A stretch of DNA of 64,000 nucleotides from Siphonodentalium dalli (taxonomy: Eukaryota; Mollusca; Scaphopoda; Gadilida; Siphonodentaliidae). Made by a program: the position numbers and the translations under genes. The stretch is from positions 23,872,991 through 23,936,990 of the forward strand of contig CP136061.1 in NCBI GenBank assembly GCA_032622095.1, given 5' to 3'. Under the pieces are notes generated by a model, which worked only from the letters and a program-made list of their open reading frames with translations, made no database searches and was not told where the DNA came from. This document shows, one piece after another, positions 1 through 14,900 of this stretch (positions are counted from its first letter, which is position 1; each line of letters starts with the position of its first letter).

Positions 1-2555
1 TGATTACAACTCAGGGATTTATGACTTTTTCGAAGGATTTATGGTTCTAACCCAGAGAATCATGAATAGAACTCAGGGATTTATGACTTTTTCGAAGGAT
101 TTATGGCTCTAACCCCGAGATTCATGACTACAACTCGGGGATTTATGACTTTTTCGAAGGATTTGTGGCTCTAATCCAGAGATTCATGAATACAACGCAG
201 GGATTTATGACTTTTTCGAAGGATTTATGGTTCTAACCCAGAGATTCATGATTACAACTCAGGGATTTATGACTTTTTCGAAGGATTTATGGTTCTAACC
301 CAGAGATTCATGAATAGAACTCAGGGATTTATGACTTTTTCGAAGGATTTATGGCTTTAACCCCGAGATTTATGACTACAACTCTGGGATTTATGACTTT
401 TTCGAAGGATTTATGGTTCTAACCCAGAGATTCATGACTACAACTCAGGGATTTATGACTTTTTCGAAGGATTTGTGGCTCTAACCCAGAGATTCGTGAA
501 TACAACGCAGGGATTTATGACTTTTTCGAAGGATTTATGGCTCTTACCCAGAGATTCATGATTACAACTCAGGGATTTGTGACTTTTTCGAAGGATTTGT
601 GGCTCTAACCCAGAGATTCATGAATACAACGCAGGGATTTATGACTTTTTCGAAGGATTTGTGGCTCTATCGCAGAGATTCAATAATACAACTCTGGGAT
701 TCATGACTTTTTCGAAGGATTTATGGCTCTAACCCCGAGATTCATGACTACAACTCAGGGATTTATGACTTTTTGCGAAGGATTTATGGCTCTAACCCCG
801 AGATTCATGAATACAACTCAGGGATTTATGACTTTTTCGAAGGATTTGTGGTTCTTACCCAGTGATTCATGAATACAACTCAGGGATTTATGACTTTTTC
901 AAAGGATTTATGGTTCTAACCCAGAGATTCATGAATACAACTCAGGGATTTATGACTTTTTCAAAGGATTTATGGTTCTAACCCAGAGATTCATGAATAC
1001 AACTCAGGAATTTATGACTTTTTCGAAGGATTTATGGCTCTAACCCCGAGATTCATGACTACAACTCAGGGATTTATGACTTTTTCGAAGGATTTGTGGC
1101 TCTAACCCAGAGATTCATGAATACAACGCAGGGATTTATGACTTTTTCGAAGGATTTATGGCTCTAACCCAGAGATTCATGATTACAACTCAGGGATGTA
1201 TCACTTTATCGAAGGATTTTATATTAATATGGCTCTTACCCAGAGATTCATGAATACAACTCAGGGATTTATGACTTTTTCGAAGGATTTATGGCTCTAA
1301 CCCAGAGATTCATGATTACAACTCAGGGATTTATGACTTTTTCGAAGGATTTATGGTTCTAACCCAGAGATTCATGAATAGAACTCAGGGATTTATGACT
1401 TTTTCGAAGGATTTATGGCTTTAACCCCGAGATTTATGACTACAACTCTGGGATTTATGACTTTTTCGAAGGATTTATGGTTCTAACCCAGAGATTCATG
1501 ACTACAACTCAGGGATTTATGACTTTTTCGAAGGATTTGTCGCTCTAACCCAGAGATTCGTGAATACAACGCAGGGATTTATGACTTTTTCGAAGGATTT
1601 ATGGCTCTTACCCAGAGATTCATGATTACAACTCAGGGATTTGTGACTTTTTCGAAGGATTTGTGGCTCTAACCCAGAGATTCATGAATACAACGCAGGG
1701 ATTTATGACTTTTTCGAAGGATTTGTGGCTCTATCGCAGAGATTCAATAATACAACTCTGAGATTCATGACTTTTTCGAAGGATTTATGGCTCTAACCCC
1801 GAGATTCATGACTACAACTCAGGGATTTATGACTTTTTGCGAAGGATTTATGGCTCTAACCCCGAGATTCATGACTACAACTCAGGGATTTATGACTTTT
1901 TCGAAGGATTTATGGTTCTAACCCAGAGATTCACGAACAGAACTCAGGGAGTTATGACTTTTTCGAAGGATTTATGGTTCTAACCCAGAGATTCATGAAT
2001 AGAACTCATGGATTTATGACTTTTTCGAAGGATTTATGGTTCTAACCCAGAGATTCATGAATAGAACTCAGGGATTTATGACTTTTTCGAAGGATTTATG
2101 GCTTTAACCCCGAGATTCATGACTACAACTCAGGGATTTATGACTTTTTCGAAGGATTTATGGCTCTAACACCGAGATTCATGACTACAACTCAGGGATT
2201 TATGACTTTTTCGAAGGATTTATGGCTCTAACCCCGAGATTCATGACTACAACTCGGGGATTTATGACTTTTTCGAAGGATTTGTGGCTCTAATCCAGAG
2301 ATTCATGAATACAACGCAGGGATTTATGACTTTTTCGAAGGATTTATGGTTCTAACCCAGAGATTCATGATTACAACTCAGGGATTTATGACTGTTTTGA
2401 AGGATTTATGGCTCTAACCCGGAGATTCATGAATACAACGCAGGGATTTATGACTTTTTCGAAGGATTTGTGGCTCTAACCCCGAGATTCATGACTACAA
2501 CTCAGAGAGTTATGACTTTTTCGAAGGATTTATGGCTCTTACCCAGAGATTCATG
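1..2555 (+). repeat. Satellite higher-order block, left copy (offset 6,621)
   Basis: This block matches 6,622 to about 9,176 almost base for base at a constant offset of 6,621 bp. Shared private markers are GGATGTATCACTTTATC followed by the 9-bp-insert monomer with GGCTCTTACC (1,198 and 7,819), and TCACGAACAGAACTCAGGGA (1,931 and 8,552). The copies part near 2,556, where one continues AATAG and the other ATTAC. The near-identity of copies sharing rare variants indicates recent block duplication rather than monomer-by-monomer homogenisation. Confidence 0.85.
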
Positions 2556-3599
2556 AATAGAACTCAGGGATTTATGACTTTTTCGAAGGATTTATGGCTT
2601 TAACCCCGAGATTTATGACTACAACTCTGGGATTTATGACTTTTTCGAAGGATTTATGGTTCTAACCCAGAGATTCATGACTACAACTCAGGGATTTATG
2701 ACTTTTTCGAAGGATTTGTGGCTCTAACCCAGAGATTCGTGAATACAACGCAGGGATTTATGACTTTTTCGAAGGATTTATGGCTCTTACCCAGAGATTC
2801 ATGATTACAACTCAGGGATTTGTGACTTTTTCGAAGGATTTGTGGCTCTAACCCAGAGATTCATGAATACAACGCAGGGATTTATGACTTTTTCGAAGGA
2901 TTTGTGGCTCTATCGCAGAGATTCAATAATACAACTCTGGGATTCATGACTTTTTCGAAGGATTTATGGCTCTAACCCCGAGATTCATGACTACAACTCA
3001 GGGATTTATGACTTTTTGCGAAGGATTTATGGCTCTAACCCCGAGATTCATGACTACAACTCAGGGATTTATGACTTTTTCGAAGGATTTGTGGTTCTTA
3101 CCCAGTGATTCATGAATACAACTCAGGGATTTATGACTTTTTCAAAGGATTTATGGTTCCAACCCAGAGATTCATGAATACAACTCAGGGATTTATGACT
3201 TTTTCAAAGGATTTATGGTTCTAACCCAGAGATTCATGAATACAACTCAGGAATTTATGACTTTTTCGAAGGATTTATGGCTCTAACCCCGAGATTCATG
3301 ACTACAACTCAGGGATTTATGACTTTTTCGAAGGATTTGTGGCTCTAACCCAGAGATTCATGAATACAACGCAGGGATTTATGACTTTTTCGAAGGATTT
3401 ATGGCTCTAACCCAGAGATTCATGATTACAACTCAGGGATCTATCACTTTATCGAAGGATTTTATATTAATATGGCTCTAACCCAGAGATTCATGAATAC
3501 AACTCAGGGATTTATGACTTTTTCGAAGGATTTATGGCTCTAATCCAGAGATTCATGAATAGAACTCAGGGATTTATGACTTTTTCAAAGGATTTATGG

Positions 3600-5480
3600 C
3601 TTTAACCCCGAGATTCATGATTACAACTCAGGGATTTATGACTTTATCGAAGGATTTATGGTTCTAACCCAGAGATTCATGATTACAACTCAGGGATTTA
3701 TGACTTTATCGAAGGATTTATGGCTCTAACCCAGAGATTTGTGATTACAACTCAGGGATTTATGACTTTTTTGAAGGATTTATGACTCTAACCCGGAGAT
3801 TCATGAATACAATTCTGGGATTTGTGACTTTTTCGATGGATTTATGGCTCTAACCCCGAGATTCATGACTACAACTCAGGGATTTATGACTTTTTCGAAG
3901 GATTTGTGGTTCTTACCCAGTGATTCATGAATACAACTCAGTGATTTATGACTTTTTCAAAGGATTTATGGTTCTAACCCAGAGATTCATGAATACAACT
4001 CAGGGATTTATGACTTTTTCAAAGGATTTATGGTTCTAACCCAGAGATTCATGAATATAACTCAGGAATTTATGACTTTTTCGAAGGATTTATGGCTCTA
4101 ACCCAGAGATTCATGACTACAACTCAGGGATTTATGACTTTTTCGAAGGATTTGTGGCTCTAACCCAGAGATTCATGAATACAACGCAGGGATTTATGAC
4201 TTTTTCGAAGGATTTATGGCTCTAACCCAGAGATTCATGATTACAACTCAGGGATTTATCACTTTATCGAAGGATTTTATATTAATATGGCTCTAACCCA
4301 GAGATTCATGAATACAACTCAGGGATTTATGACTTTTTCGAAGGATTTATGGCTCTAACCCAGAGATTCATGATTACAACTCAGGGATTTATAACTTTTT
4401 CGAAGGATTTATGGTTCTAACCCAGAGATTCATGAATAGAACTCAGGGATTTATGACTTTTTCGAAGGATTTATGGCTTTAACCCCGAGATTTATGACTA
4501 CAACTCTGGGATTTATGACTTTTTCGAAGGATTTATGGTTCTAACCCAGAGATTCATGAATACAACTCAGGGATTTATGACTTTTTCGAAGGATTTATGG
4601 TTCTAACCCAGAGATTCATGATTACAACTCAGGGATTTATGACTTTATCGAAGGATTTATGGCTCTAACCCAGAGATTTGTGATTACAACTCAGGGATTT
4701 ATGACTTTTTCGAAGGATTTATGACTCTAACCCGGAGATTCATGAATACAATTCTGGGATTTGTGACTTTTTCGATGGATTTATGGCTCTAACCCCGAGA
4801 TTCATGACTACAACTCAGGGATTTATGACTTTTTCGAAGGATTTGTGGTTCTTACCCAGTGATTCATGAATACAACTCAGTGATTTATGACTTTTTCAAA
4901 GGATTTATGGTTCTAACCCAGAGATTCATGAATACAACTCAGGGATTTATGACTTTTTCAAAGGATTTATGGTTCTAACCCAGAGATTCATGAATATAAC
5001 TCAGGAATTTATGACTTTTTCGAAGGATTTATGGCTCTAACCCCGAGATTCATGACTACAACTCAGGGATTTATGACTTTTTCGAAGGATTTGTGGCTCT
5101 AACCCAGAGATTCATGAATACAACGCAGGGATTTATGACTTTTTCGAAGGATTTATGGCTCTAACCCAGAGATTCATGATTACAACTCAGGGATTTATCA
5201 CTTTATCGAAGGATTTTATATTAATATGGCTCTAACCCAGAGATTCATGAATACAACTCAGGGATTTATGACTTTTTCGAAGGATTTATGGCTCTAACCC
5301 AGAGATTCATGATTACAACTCAGGGATTTATAACTTTTTCGAAGGATTTATGGTTCTAACCCAGAGATTCATGAATAGAACTCAGGGATTTATGACTTTT
5401 TCGAAGGATTTATGGCTTTAACCCCGAGATTTATGACTACAACTCTGGGATTTATGACTTTTTCGAAGGATTTATGGTTC
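3600..5480 (+). repeat. 939-bp higher-order tandem pair in the satellite
   Basis: Two consecutive blocks repeat at 939 bp, which is fifteen 62-bp monomers plus one 9-bp insertion. Matching markers are GATTTGTGGTTCTTACCCAG followed by CTCAGTGATT (3,901 and 4,840) and the 9-bp-insert monomer (4,272 and 5,211). The outer limits are approximate. The neighbouring region 2.56 to 3.6 kb is separately duplicated at an offset of 2,818 bp, marked by ATGGTTCCAACCC at 3,153 and 5,971. Confidence 0.7.
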
Positions 5481-6621
5481 TAACCCAGAGATTCATGACT
5501 ACAACTCAGGGATTTATGACTTTTTCGAAGGATTTGTGGCTCTAACCCAGAGATTCGTGAATACAACGCAGGGATTTATGACTTTTTCGAAGGATTTATG
5601 GCTCTTACCCAGAGATTCATGATTACAACTCAGGGATTTGTGACTTTTTCGAAGGATTTGTGGCTCTAACCCAGAGATTCATGAATACAACGCAGGGATT
5701 TATGACTTTTTCGAAGGATTTGTGGCTCTATCGCAGAGATTCAATAATACAACTCTGGGATTCATGACTTTTTCGAAGGATTTATGGCTCTAACCCCGAG
5801 ATTCATGACTACAACTCAGGGATTTATGACTTTTTGCGAAGGATTTATGGCTCTAACCCCGAGATTCATGACTACAACTCAGGGATTTATGACTTTTTCG
5901 AAGGATTTGTGGTTCTTACCCAGTGATTCATGAATACAACTCAGGGATTTATGACTTTTTCAAAGGATTTATGGTTCCAACCCAGAGATTCATGAATACA
6001 ACTCAGGGATTTATGACTTTTTCAAAGGATTTATGGTTCTAACCCAGAGATTCATGAATACAACTCAGGAATTTATGACTTTTTCGAAGGATTTATGGCT
6101 CTAACCCCGAGATTCATGACTACAACTCAGGGATTTATGACTTTTTCGAAGGATTTGTGGCTCTAACCCAGAGATTCATGAATACAACTCAGGGATTTAT
6201 GACTTTTTCGAAGGATTTATGGCTCTAACCCAGAGATTCATGATTACAACTCAGGGATCTATCACTTTATCGAAGGATTTTATATTAATATGGCTCTAAC
6301 CCAGAGATTCATGAATACAACTCAGGGATTTATGACTTTTTCGAAGGATTTATGGCTCTAATCCAGAGATTCATGAATAGAACTCAGGGATTTATGACTT
6401 TTTCAAAGGATTTATGGCTTTAACCCCGAGATTCATGACTACAACTCAGGGATTTATGACTTTTTCGAAGGATTTATGGCTCTAACACCGAGATTCATGA
6501 CTACAACTCAGGGATTTATGACTTTTTCGAAGGATTTATGGCTCTAACCCCGAGATTCATGACTACAACTCAGGGATTTTTGACTTTTTCGAAGGATTTG
6601 TGGCTCTAACCCAGAGATTCA

Positions 6622-9176
6622 TGATTACAACTCAGGGATTTATGACTTTTTCGAAGGATTTATGGTTCTAACCCAGAGAATCATGAATAGAACTCTGGGA
6701 TTTATGACTTTTTCGAAGGATTTATGGCTTTAACCCCGAGATTCATGACTACAACTCGGGGATTTATGACTTTTTCGAAGGATTTGTGGCTCTAATCCAG
6801 AGATTCATGAATACAACGCAGGGATTTATGACTTTTTCGAAGGATTTATGGTTCTAACCCAGAGATTCATGATTACAACTCAGGGATTTATGACTTTTTC
6901 GAAGGATTTATGGTTCTAACCCAGAGATTCATGAATAGAACTCAGGGATTTATGACTTTTTCGAAGGATTTATGGCTTTAACCCCGAGATTTATGACTAC
7001 AACTCTGGGATTTATGACTTTTTCGAAGGATTTATGGTTCTAACCCAGAGATTCATGACTACAACTCAGGGATTTATGACTTTTTCGAAGGATTTGTGGC
7101 TCTAACCCAGAGATTCGTGAATACAACGCAGGGATTTATGACTTTTTCGAAGGATTTATGGCTCTTACCCAGAGATTCATGATTACAACTCAGGGATTTG
7201 TGACTTTTTCGAAGGATTTGTGGCTCTAACCCAGAGATTCATGAATACAACGCAGGGATTTATGACTTTTTCGAAGGATTTGTGGCTCTATCGCAGAGAT
7301 TCAATAATACAACTCTGGGATTCATGACTTTTTCGAAGGATTTATGGCTCTAACCCCGAGATTCATGACTACAACTCAGGGATTTATGACTTTTTGCGAA
7401 GGATTTATGGCTCTAACCCCGAGATTCATGAATACAACTCAGGGATTTATGACTTTTTCGAAGGATTTGTGGTTCTTACCCAGTGATTCATGAATACAAC
7501 TCAGGGATTTATGACTTTTTCAAAGGATTTATGGTTCTAACCCAGAGATTCATGAATACAACTCAGGGATTTATGACTTTTTCAAAGGATTTATGGTTCT
7601 AACCCAGAGATTCATGAATACAACTCAGGAATTTATGACTTTTTCGAAGGATTTATGGCTCTAACCCCGAGATTCATGACTACAACTCAGGGATTTATGA
7701 CTTTTTCGAAGGATTTGTGGCTCTAACCCAGAGATTCATGAATACAACGCAGGGATTTATGACTTTTTCGAAGGATTTATGGCTCTAACCCAGAGATTCA
7801 TGATTACAACTCAGGGATGTATCACTTTATCGAAGGATTTTATATTAATATGGCTCTTACCCAGAGATTCATGAATACAACTCAGGGATTTATGACTTTT
7901 TCGAAGGATTTATGGCTCTAACCCAGAGATTCATGATTACAACTCAGGGATTTATGACTTTTTCGAAGGATTTATGGTTCTAACCCAGAGATTCATGAAT
8001 AGAACTCAGGGATTTATGACTTTTTCGAAGGATTTATGGCTTTAACCCCGAGATTTATGACTACAACTCTGGGATTTATGACTTTTTCGAAGGATTTATG
8101 GTTCTAACCCAGAGATTCATGACTACAACTCAGGGATTTATGACTTTTTCGAAGGATTTGTCGCTCTAACCCAGAGATTCGTGAATACAACGCAGGGATT
8201 TATGACTTTTTCGAAGGATTTATGGCTCTTACCCAGAGATTCATGATTACAACTCAGGGATTTGTGACTTTTTCGAAGGATTTGTGGCTCTAACCCAGAG
8301 ATTCATGAATACAACGCAGGGATTTATGACTTTTTCGAAGGATTTGTGGCTCTATCGCAGAGATTCAATAATACAACTCTGGGATTCATGACTTTTTCGA
8401 AGGATTTATGGCTCTAACCCCGAGATTCATGACTACAACTCAGGGATTTATGACTTTTTGCGAAGGATTTATGGCTCTAACCCCGAGATTCATGACTACA
8501 ACTCAGGGATTTATGACTTTTTCGAAGGATTTATGGTTCTAACCCAGAGATTCACGAACAGAACTCAGGGAGTTATGACTTTTTCGAAGGATTTATGGTT
8601 CTAACCCAGAGATTCATGAATAGAACTCATGGATTTATGACTTTTTCGAAGGATTTATGGTTCTAACCCAGAGATTCATGAATAGAACTCAGGGATTTAT
8701 GACTTTTTCGAAGGATTTATGGCTTTAACCCCGAGATTCATGACTACAACTCAGGGATTTATGACTTTTTCGAAGGATTTATGGCTCTAACACCGAGATT
8801 CATGACTACAACTCAGGGATTTATGACTTTTTCGAAGGATTTATGGCTCTAACCCCGAGATTCATGACTACAACTCGGGGATTTATGACTTTTTCGAAGG
8901 ATTTGTGGCTCTAATCCAGAGATTCATGAATACAACGCAGGGATTTATGACTTTTTCGAAGGATTTATGGTTCTAACCCAGAGATTCATGATTACAACTC
9001 AGGGATTTATGACTGTTTTGAAGGATTTATGGCTCTAACCCGGAGATTCATGAATACAACGCAGTGATTTATGACTTTTTCGAAGGATTTGTGGCTCTAA
9101 CCCCGAGATTCATGACTACAACTCAGAGAGTTATGACTTTTTCGAAGGATTTATGGCTCTTACCCAGAGATTCATG
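6622..9176 (+). repeat. Satellite higher-order block, right copy (offset 6,621)
   Basis: Second copy of the block at 1 to 2,555. A few differences separate the two, for example CTCTGGG against CTCAGGG in the second monomer and CTTTAACCCC against CTCTAACCCC. A third relative of its TCACGAACAG-bearing segment lies at about 21.2 to 22.8 kb. Confidence 0.85.
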
Positions 9177-11999
9177 ATTACAACTCAGGGATTTGTGACT
9201 TTTTCGAAGGATTTGTGGCTCTAACCCAGAGATTCAAGAATACAACGCAGGGATTTATGACTTTTTCGAAGGATTTGTGGCTCTATCGCAGAGATTCATG
9301 AATACAACTCAGGGATTCATGACTTTTTCGAAGGATTTATGTCTCTAACCCCGAGATTCATGACTACAACTCAGGGATTTATGACTTTTTCGAAGGATTT
9401 ATGGCTCTAACCCCGAGATTCATGACTACAACTCAGGGAGTTATGACTTTTTCGAAGGATTTATGGTTCTAACCCAGAGATTCATGAATAGAACTCAGGG
9501 ATTTATGACTTTTTCGAAGGATTTATGGTTCTAACCCGGAGATTCATGAATAGAACTCAGGGATTTATGACTTTTTCGAAGGATTTATGGTTCTAACCCA
9601 GAGATTCATGAATAGAACTCAGGGATTTATGACTTTTTCGAAGGATTTATGGTTCTAACCCAGAGATTCATGAATACAACTCAGGGATTTATGACTTTTT
9701 CGAAGGATTTATGGTTCTAACCCAGAATTTCATGATTACAACTCAGGGATTTATGACTTTTTTGAAGGATTTATGGCTCTAACCCGGAGATTCATGAATA
9801 CAATTCTGGGATTTGTGACTTTTTCGATGGATTTATGGCTCTAACCCCGAGATTCATGACTACAACTCAGGGATTTATGACTTTTTCGAAGGATTTGTGG
9901 TTCTTACCCAGTGATTCATGAATACAACTCAGGGATTTATGACTTTTTGCAAAGGATTTATGGTTCTAACCCAGAGATTCATGAATACAACTCAGGGATT
10001 TATGACTTTTTCAAAGGATTTATGGTTCTAACCCAGAGATTCATGAATACAACTCAGGAATTTATGACTTTTTCGAAGGATTTATGGCTCTAACCCCGAG
10101 ATTCATGACTACAACTCAGGGATTTATGACTTTTTCGAAGGATTTGTGGCTCTAACCCAGAGATTCATGAATACAACGCAGGGATTTATGACTTTTTCGA
10201 AGGATTTATGGCTCTAACCCAGAGATTCATGATTACAACTCAGGGATTTATCACTTTATCGAAGGATTTTATATTAATATGGCTCTAACCCAGAGATTCA
10301 TGAATACAACTCAGGGATTTATGACTTTTTCGAAGGATTTATGGTTCTAACCCAGAGATTCATGATTACAACTCAGGGATTTATAACTTTTTCGAAGGAT
10401 TTATGGTTCTAACCCAGAGATTCATGAATAGAACTCAGGGATTTATGACTTTTTCGAAGGATTTATGGCTTTAACCCCGAGATTTATGACTACAACTCTG
10501 GGATTTATGACTTTTTCGAAGGATTTGTGGCTCTAACCCAGAGATTCATGAATACAACGCAGGGATTTATGACTTTTTCGAAGGATTTATGGCTCTAACC
10601 CAGAGATTCATGATTACAACTCAGGGATTTATCACTTTATCGAAGGATTTTATATTAATATCGCTCTAACCCAGAGATTCATGAATACAACTCAGGGATT
10701 TATGACTTTTTCGAAGGATTTATGGCTCTAACCCGAAGATTCATGAATAGAACTCAGGGATTTATGACTTTTTCGAAGGATTTATGGCTTTAACCCCGAG
10801 ATTCATGACTACAACTGAGGGATTTATGACTTTTTCGAAGGATTTATGGCTCTAACACCGAGATTCATGACTACAACTCAGGGATTTATGACTTTTTCGA
10901 AGGATTTATGGCTCTAACCCCGAGATTCATGACTACAACTCAGGGATTTTTGACTTTTTCGAATGATTTGTGGCTCTAACCCAGAGATTCATGATTACAA
11001 CTCAGGGATTTATGACTTTTTCGAAGGATTTATGGTTCTAACCCAGAGAATCATGAATAGAACTCAGGGATTTATGACTTTTTCGAAGGATTTATGGCTC
11101 TAACCCCGAGATTCATGACTACAACTCGGGGATTTATGACTTTTTCGAAGGATTTGTGGCTCTAATCCAGAGATTCATGAATACAACGCAGGGATTTATG
11201 ACTTTTTCGAAGGATTTATGGTTCTAACCCAGAGATTCATGATTACAACTCAGGGATTTATGACTGTTTTGAAGGATTTATGGCTCTAACCCGGAGATTC
11301 ATGAATACAACGCAGGGATTTATGACTTTTTCGAAGGATTTGTGGCTCTAACCTCGAGATTCATGACTACAACTCAGAGAGTTATGACTTTTTCGAAGGA
11401 TTTATGGCTCTTACCCAGAGATTCATGATTACAACTCAGGGATTTGTGACTTTTTCGAAGGATTTGTGGCTCTAACCCAGAGATTCAAGAATACAACGCA
11501 GGGATTTATGACTTTTTCGAAGGATTTGTGGCTCTATCGCAGAGATTCATGAATACAACTCAGGGATTCATGACTTTTTCGAAGGATTTATGTCTCTAAC
11601 CCCGAGATTCATGACTACAACTCAGGGATTTATGACTTTTTCGAAGGATTTATGGCTCTAACCCCGAGATTCATGACTACAACTCAGGGAGTTATGACTT
11701 TTTCGAAGGATTTATGGTTCTAACCCAGAGATTCATGAATAGAACTCAGGGATTTATAACTTTTTCGAAGGATTTATGGTTCTAACCCAGAGATTCATGA
11801 ATAGAACTCAGGGATTTATGACTTTTTCGAAGGATTTATGGTTCTAACCCAGAGATTCATGAATAGAACTCAGGGATTTATGACTTTTTCGAAGGATTTA
11901 TGGTTCTAACCCAGAGATTCATGAATACAACTCAGGGATTTATGACTTTTTCGAAGGATTTATGGTTCTAACCTAGAGATTCATGATTACAACTCAGGG

Positions 12000-14900
12000 A
12001 TTTATGACTTTATCGAAGGATTTATGGCTCTAATCCAGAGATTCGTGATTACAACTCAGGGATTCATGACTTTTTCGAAGGATTTATGTCTCTAACCCCG
12101 AGATTCATGACTACAACTCAGGGATTTATGACTTTTTCGAAGGATTTATGGCTCTAACCCCGAGATTCATGACTACAACTCAGGGAGTTATGACTTTTTC
12201 GAAGGATTTATGGTTCTAACCCAGAGATTCATGAATAGAACTCAGGGATTTATGACTTTTTCGAAGGATTTATGGTTCTAACCCAGAGATTCATGAATAG
12301 AACTCAGGGATTTATGACTTTTTCGAAGGATTTATGGTTCTAACCCGGAGATTCATGAATAGAACTCAGGGATTTATGACTTTTTCGAAGGATTTATGGT
12401 TCTAACCCAGAAATTCATGAATAGAACTCAGGGATTTATGACTTTTTCGAAGGATTTATGGTTCTAACCCAGAGATTCATGAATACAACTCAGGGATTTA
12501 TGACTTTTTCGAAGGATTTATGGTTCTAACCCAGAGATTCATGATTACAACTCAGGGATTTATGACTTTATCGAAGGATTTATGGCTCTAACCCAGAGAT
12601 TTGTGATTACAACTCAGGGATTTATGACTTTTTTGAAGGATTTATGGCTCTAACCCGCAGAGTCATGAATACAATTCTGGGATTTGTGACTTTTTCGATG
12701 GATTTATGGCTCTAACCCCGAGATTCATGACTACAACTCAGGGATTTATGACTTTTTCGAAGGATTTGTGGTTCTTACCCAGTGATTCATGAATACAACT
12801 CAGGGATTTATGACTTTTTGCAAAGGATTTATGGTTCTAACCCAGAGATTCATGAATACAACTCAGGGATTTATGACTTTTTCAAAGGATTTATGGTTCT
12901 AACCCAGAGATTCATGAATACAACTCAGGAATTTATGACTTTTTCGAAGGATTTATGGCTCTAACCCCGAGATTCATGACTACAACTCAGGGATTTATGA
13001 CTTTTTCGAAGGATTTGTGGCTCTAACCCAGAGATTCATGAATACAACGCAGGGATTTATGACTTTTTCGAAGGATTTATGGCTCTAACCCAGAGATTCA
13101 TGATTACAACTCAGGGATTTATCACTTTATCGAAGGATTTTATATTAATATGGCTCTAACCCAGAGATTCATGAATACAACTCAGGGATTTATGACTTTT
13201 TCGAAGGATTTATGGCTCTAACCCAGAGATTCATGATTACAACTCAGGGATTTATGACTTTTTCGAAGGATTTATGGTTCTAACCCAGAGATTCATGAAT
13301 AGAACTCAGGGATTTATGACTTTTTCGAAGGATTTATGGCTTTAACCCCGAGATTTATGACTACAACTCTGGGATTTATGACTTTTTCGAAGGATTTATG
13401 GTTCTAACCCAGAGATTCATGACTACAACTCAGGGATTTATGACTTTTTCGAAGGATTTGTGGCTCTAACCCAGAGATTCGTGAATACAACGCAGGTATT
13501 TATAATTTTTTCGAAGGATTTATGGCTCTTACCAAGAGATTCATGATTACAACTCAGGGATTTGTGACTTTTTCGAAGGATTTGTGGCTCTAACCCAGAG
13601 ATTCATGAATACAACGCAGGGATTTATGACTTTTTCGAAGGATTTGTGGCTCTATCGCAGAGATTCAATAATACAACTCTGGGATTCATGACTTTTTCGA
13701 AGGATTTATGGCTCTAACCCCGAGATTCATGACTACAACTCAGGGATTTATGACTTTTTGCAAAGGATTTATGGCTCTAACCCCGAGATTCATGACTACA
13801 ACTCAGGGATTTATGACTTTTTCAAAGGATTTATGGTTCTAACCCAGAGATTCATGAATACAACTCAGGGATTTATGACTTTTTCAAAGGATTTATGGTT
13901 CTAACCCAGAGATTCATGAATACAACTCAGGGATTTATGACTTTTTCGAAGGATTTGTGGCTCTAACCCAGAGATTCATGAATACAACGCAGGGATTTAT
14001 GACTTTTTCGAAGGATTTATGGCTCTAACCCAGAGATTCATGATTACAACTCAGGGATTTATCACTTTATCGAAGGATTTTATATTAAAATCGCTCTAAC
14101 CCAGAGATTCATGAATACAACTCAGGGATTTATGACTTTTTCGAAGGATTTATGGCTCTAACCCAGAGATTCATGAATAGAACTCAGGGATTTATGACTT
14201 TTTCGAAGGATTTATGGCTTTAACCCCGAGATTCATGACTACAACTCAGGGATTTATGACTTTTTCGAAGGATTTATGGCTCTAACACCGAGATTCATGA
14301 CTACAACTCAGGGATTTATGACTTTTTCGAAGGATTTATGGCTCTAACCCCGAGATTCATGACTACAACTCAGGGATTTTTGACTTTTTCGAAGGATTTG
14401 TGGCTCTAACCCAGAGATTCATGATTACAACTCAGGGATTTATGACTTTTTCGAAGGATTTATGGTTCTAACCCAGAGAATCATGAATAGAACTCAGGGA
14501 TTTATGACTTTTTCGAAGGATTTATGGCTCTAACCCCGAGATTCATGACTACAACTCGGGGATTTATGACTTTTTCGAAGGATTTGTGGCTCTAATCCAG
14601 AGATTCATGAATACAACGCAGGGATTTATGACTTTTTCGAAGGATTTATGGTTCCAACCCAGAGATTCATGATTACAACTCAGGGATTTATGACTGTTTT
14701 GAAGGATTTATGGCTCTAACCCGGAGATTCATGAATACAACGCAGGGATTTATGACTTTTTCGAAGGATTTGTGGCTCTAACCTCCAGATTCATGACTAC
14801 AACTCAGAGAGTTATGACTTTTTCGAAGGATTTATGGCTCTTACCCAGAGATTCATGATTACAACTCAGGGATTTGTGACTTTTTCGAAGGATTTGTGGC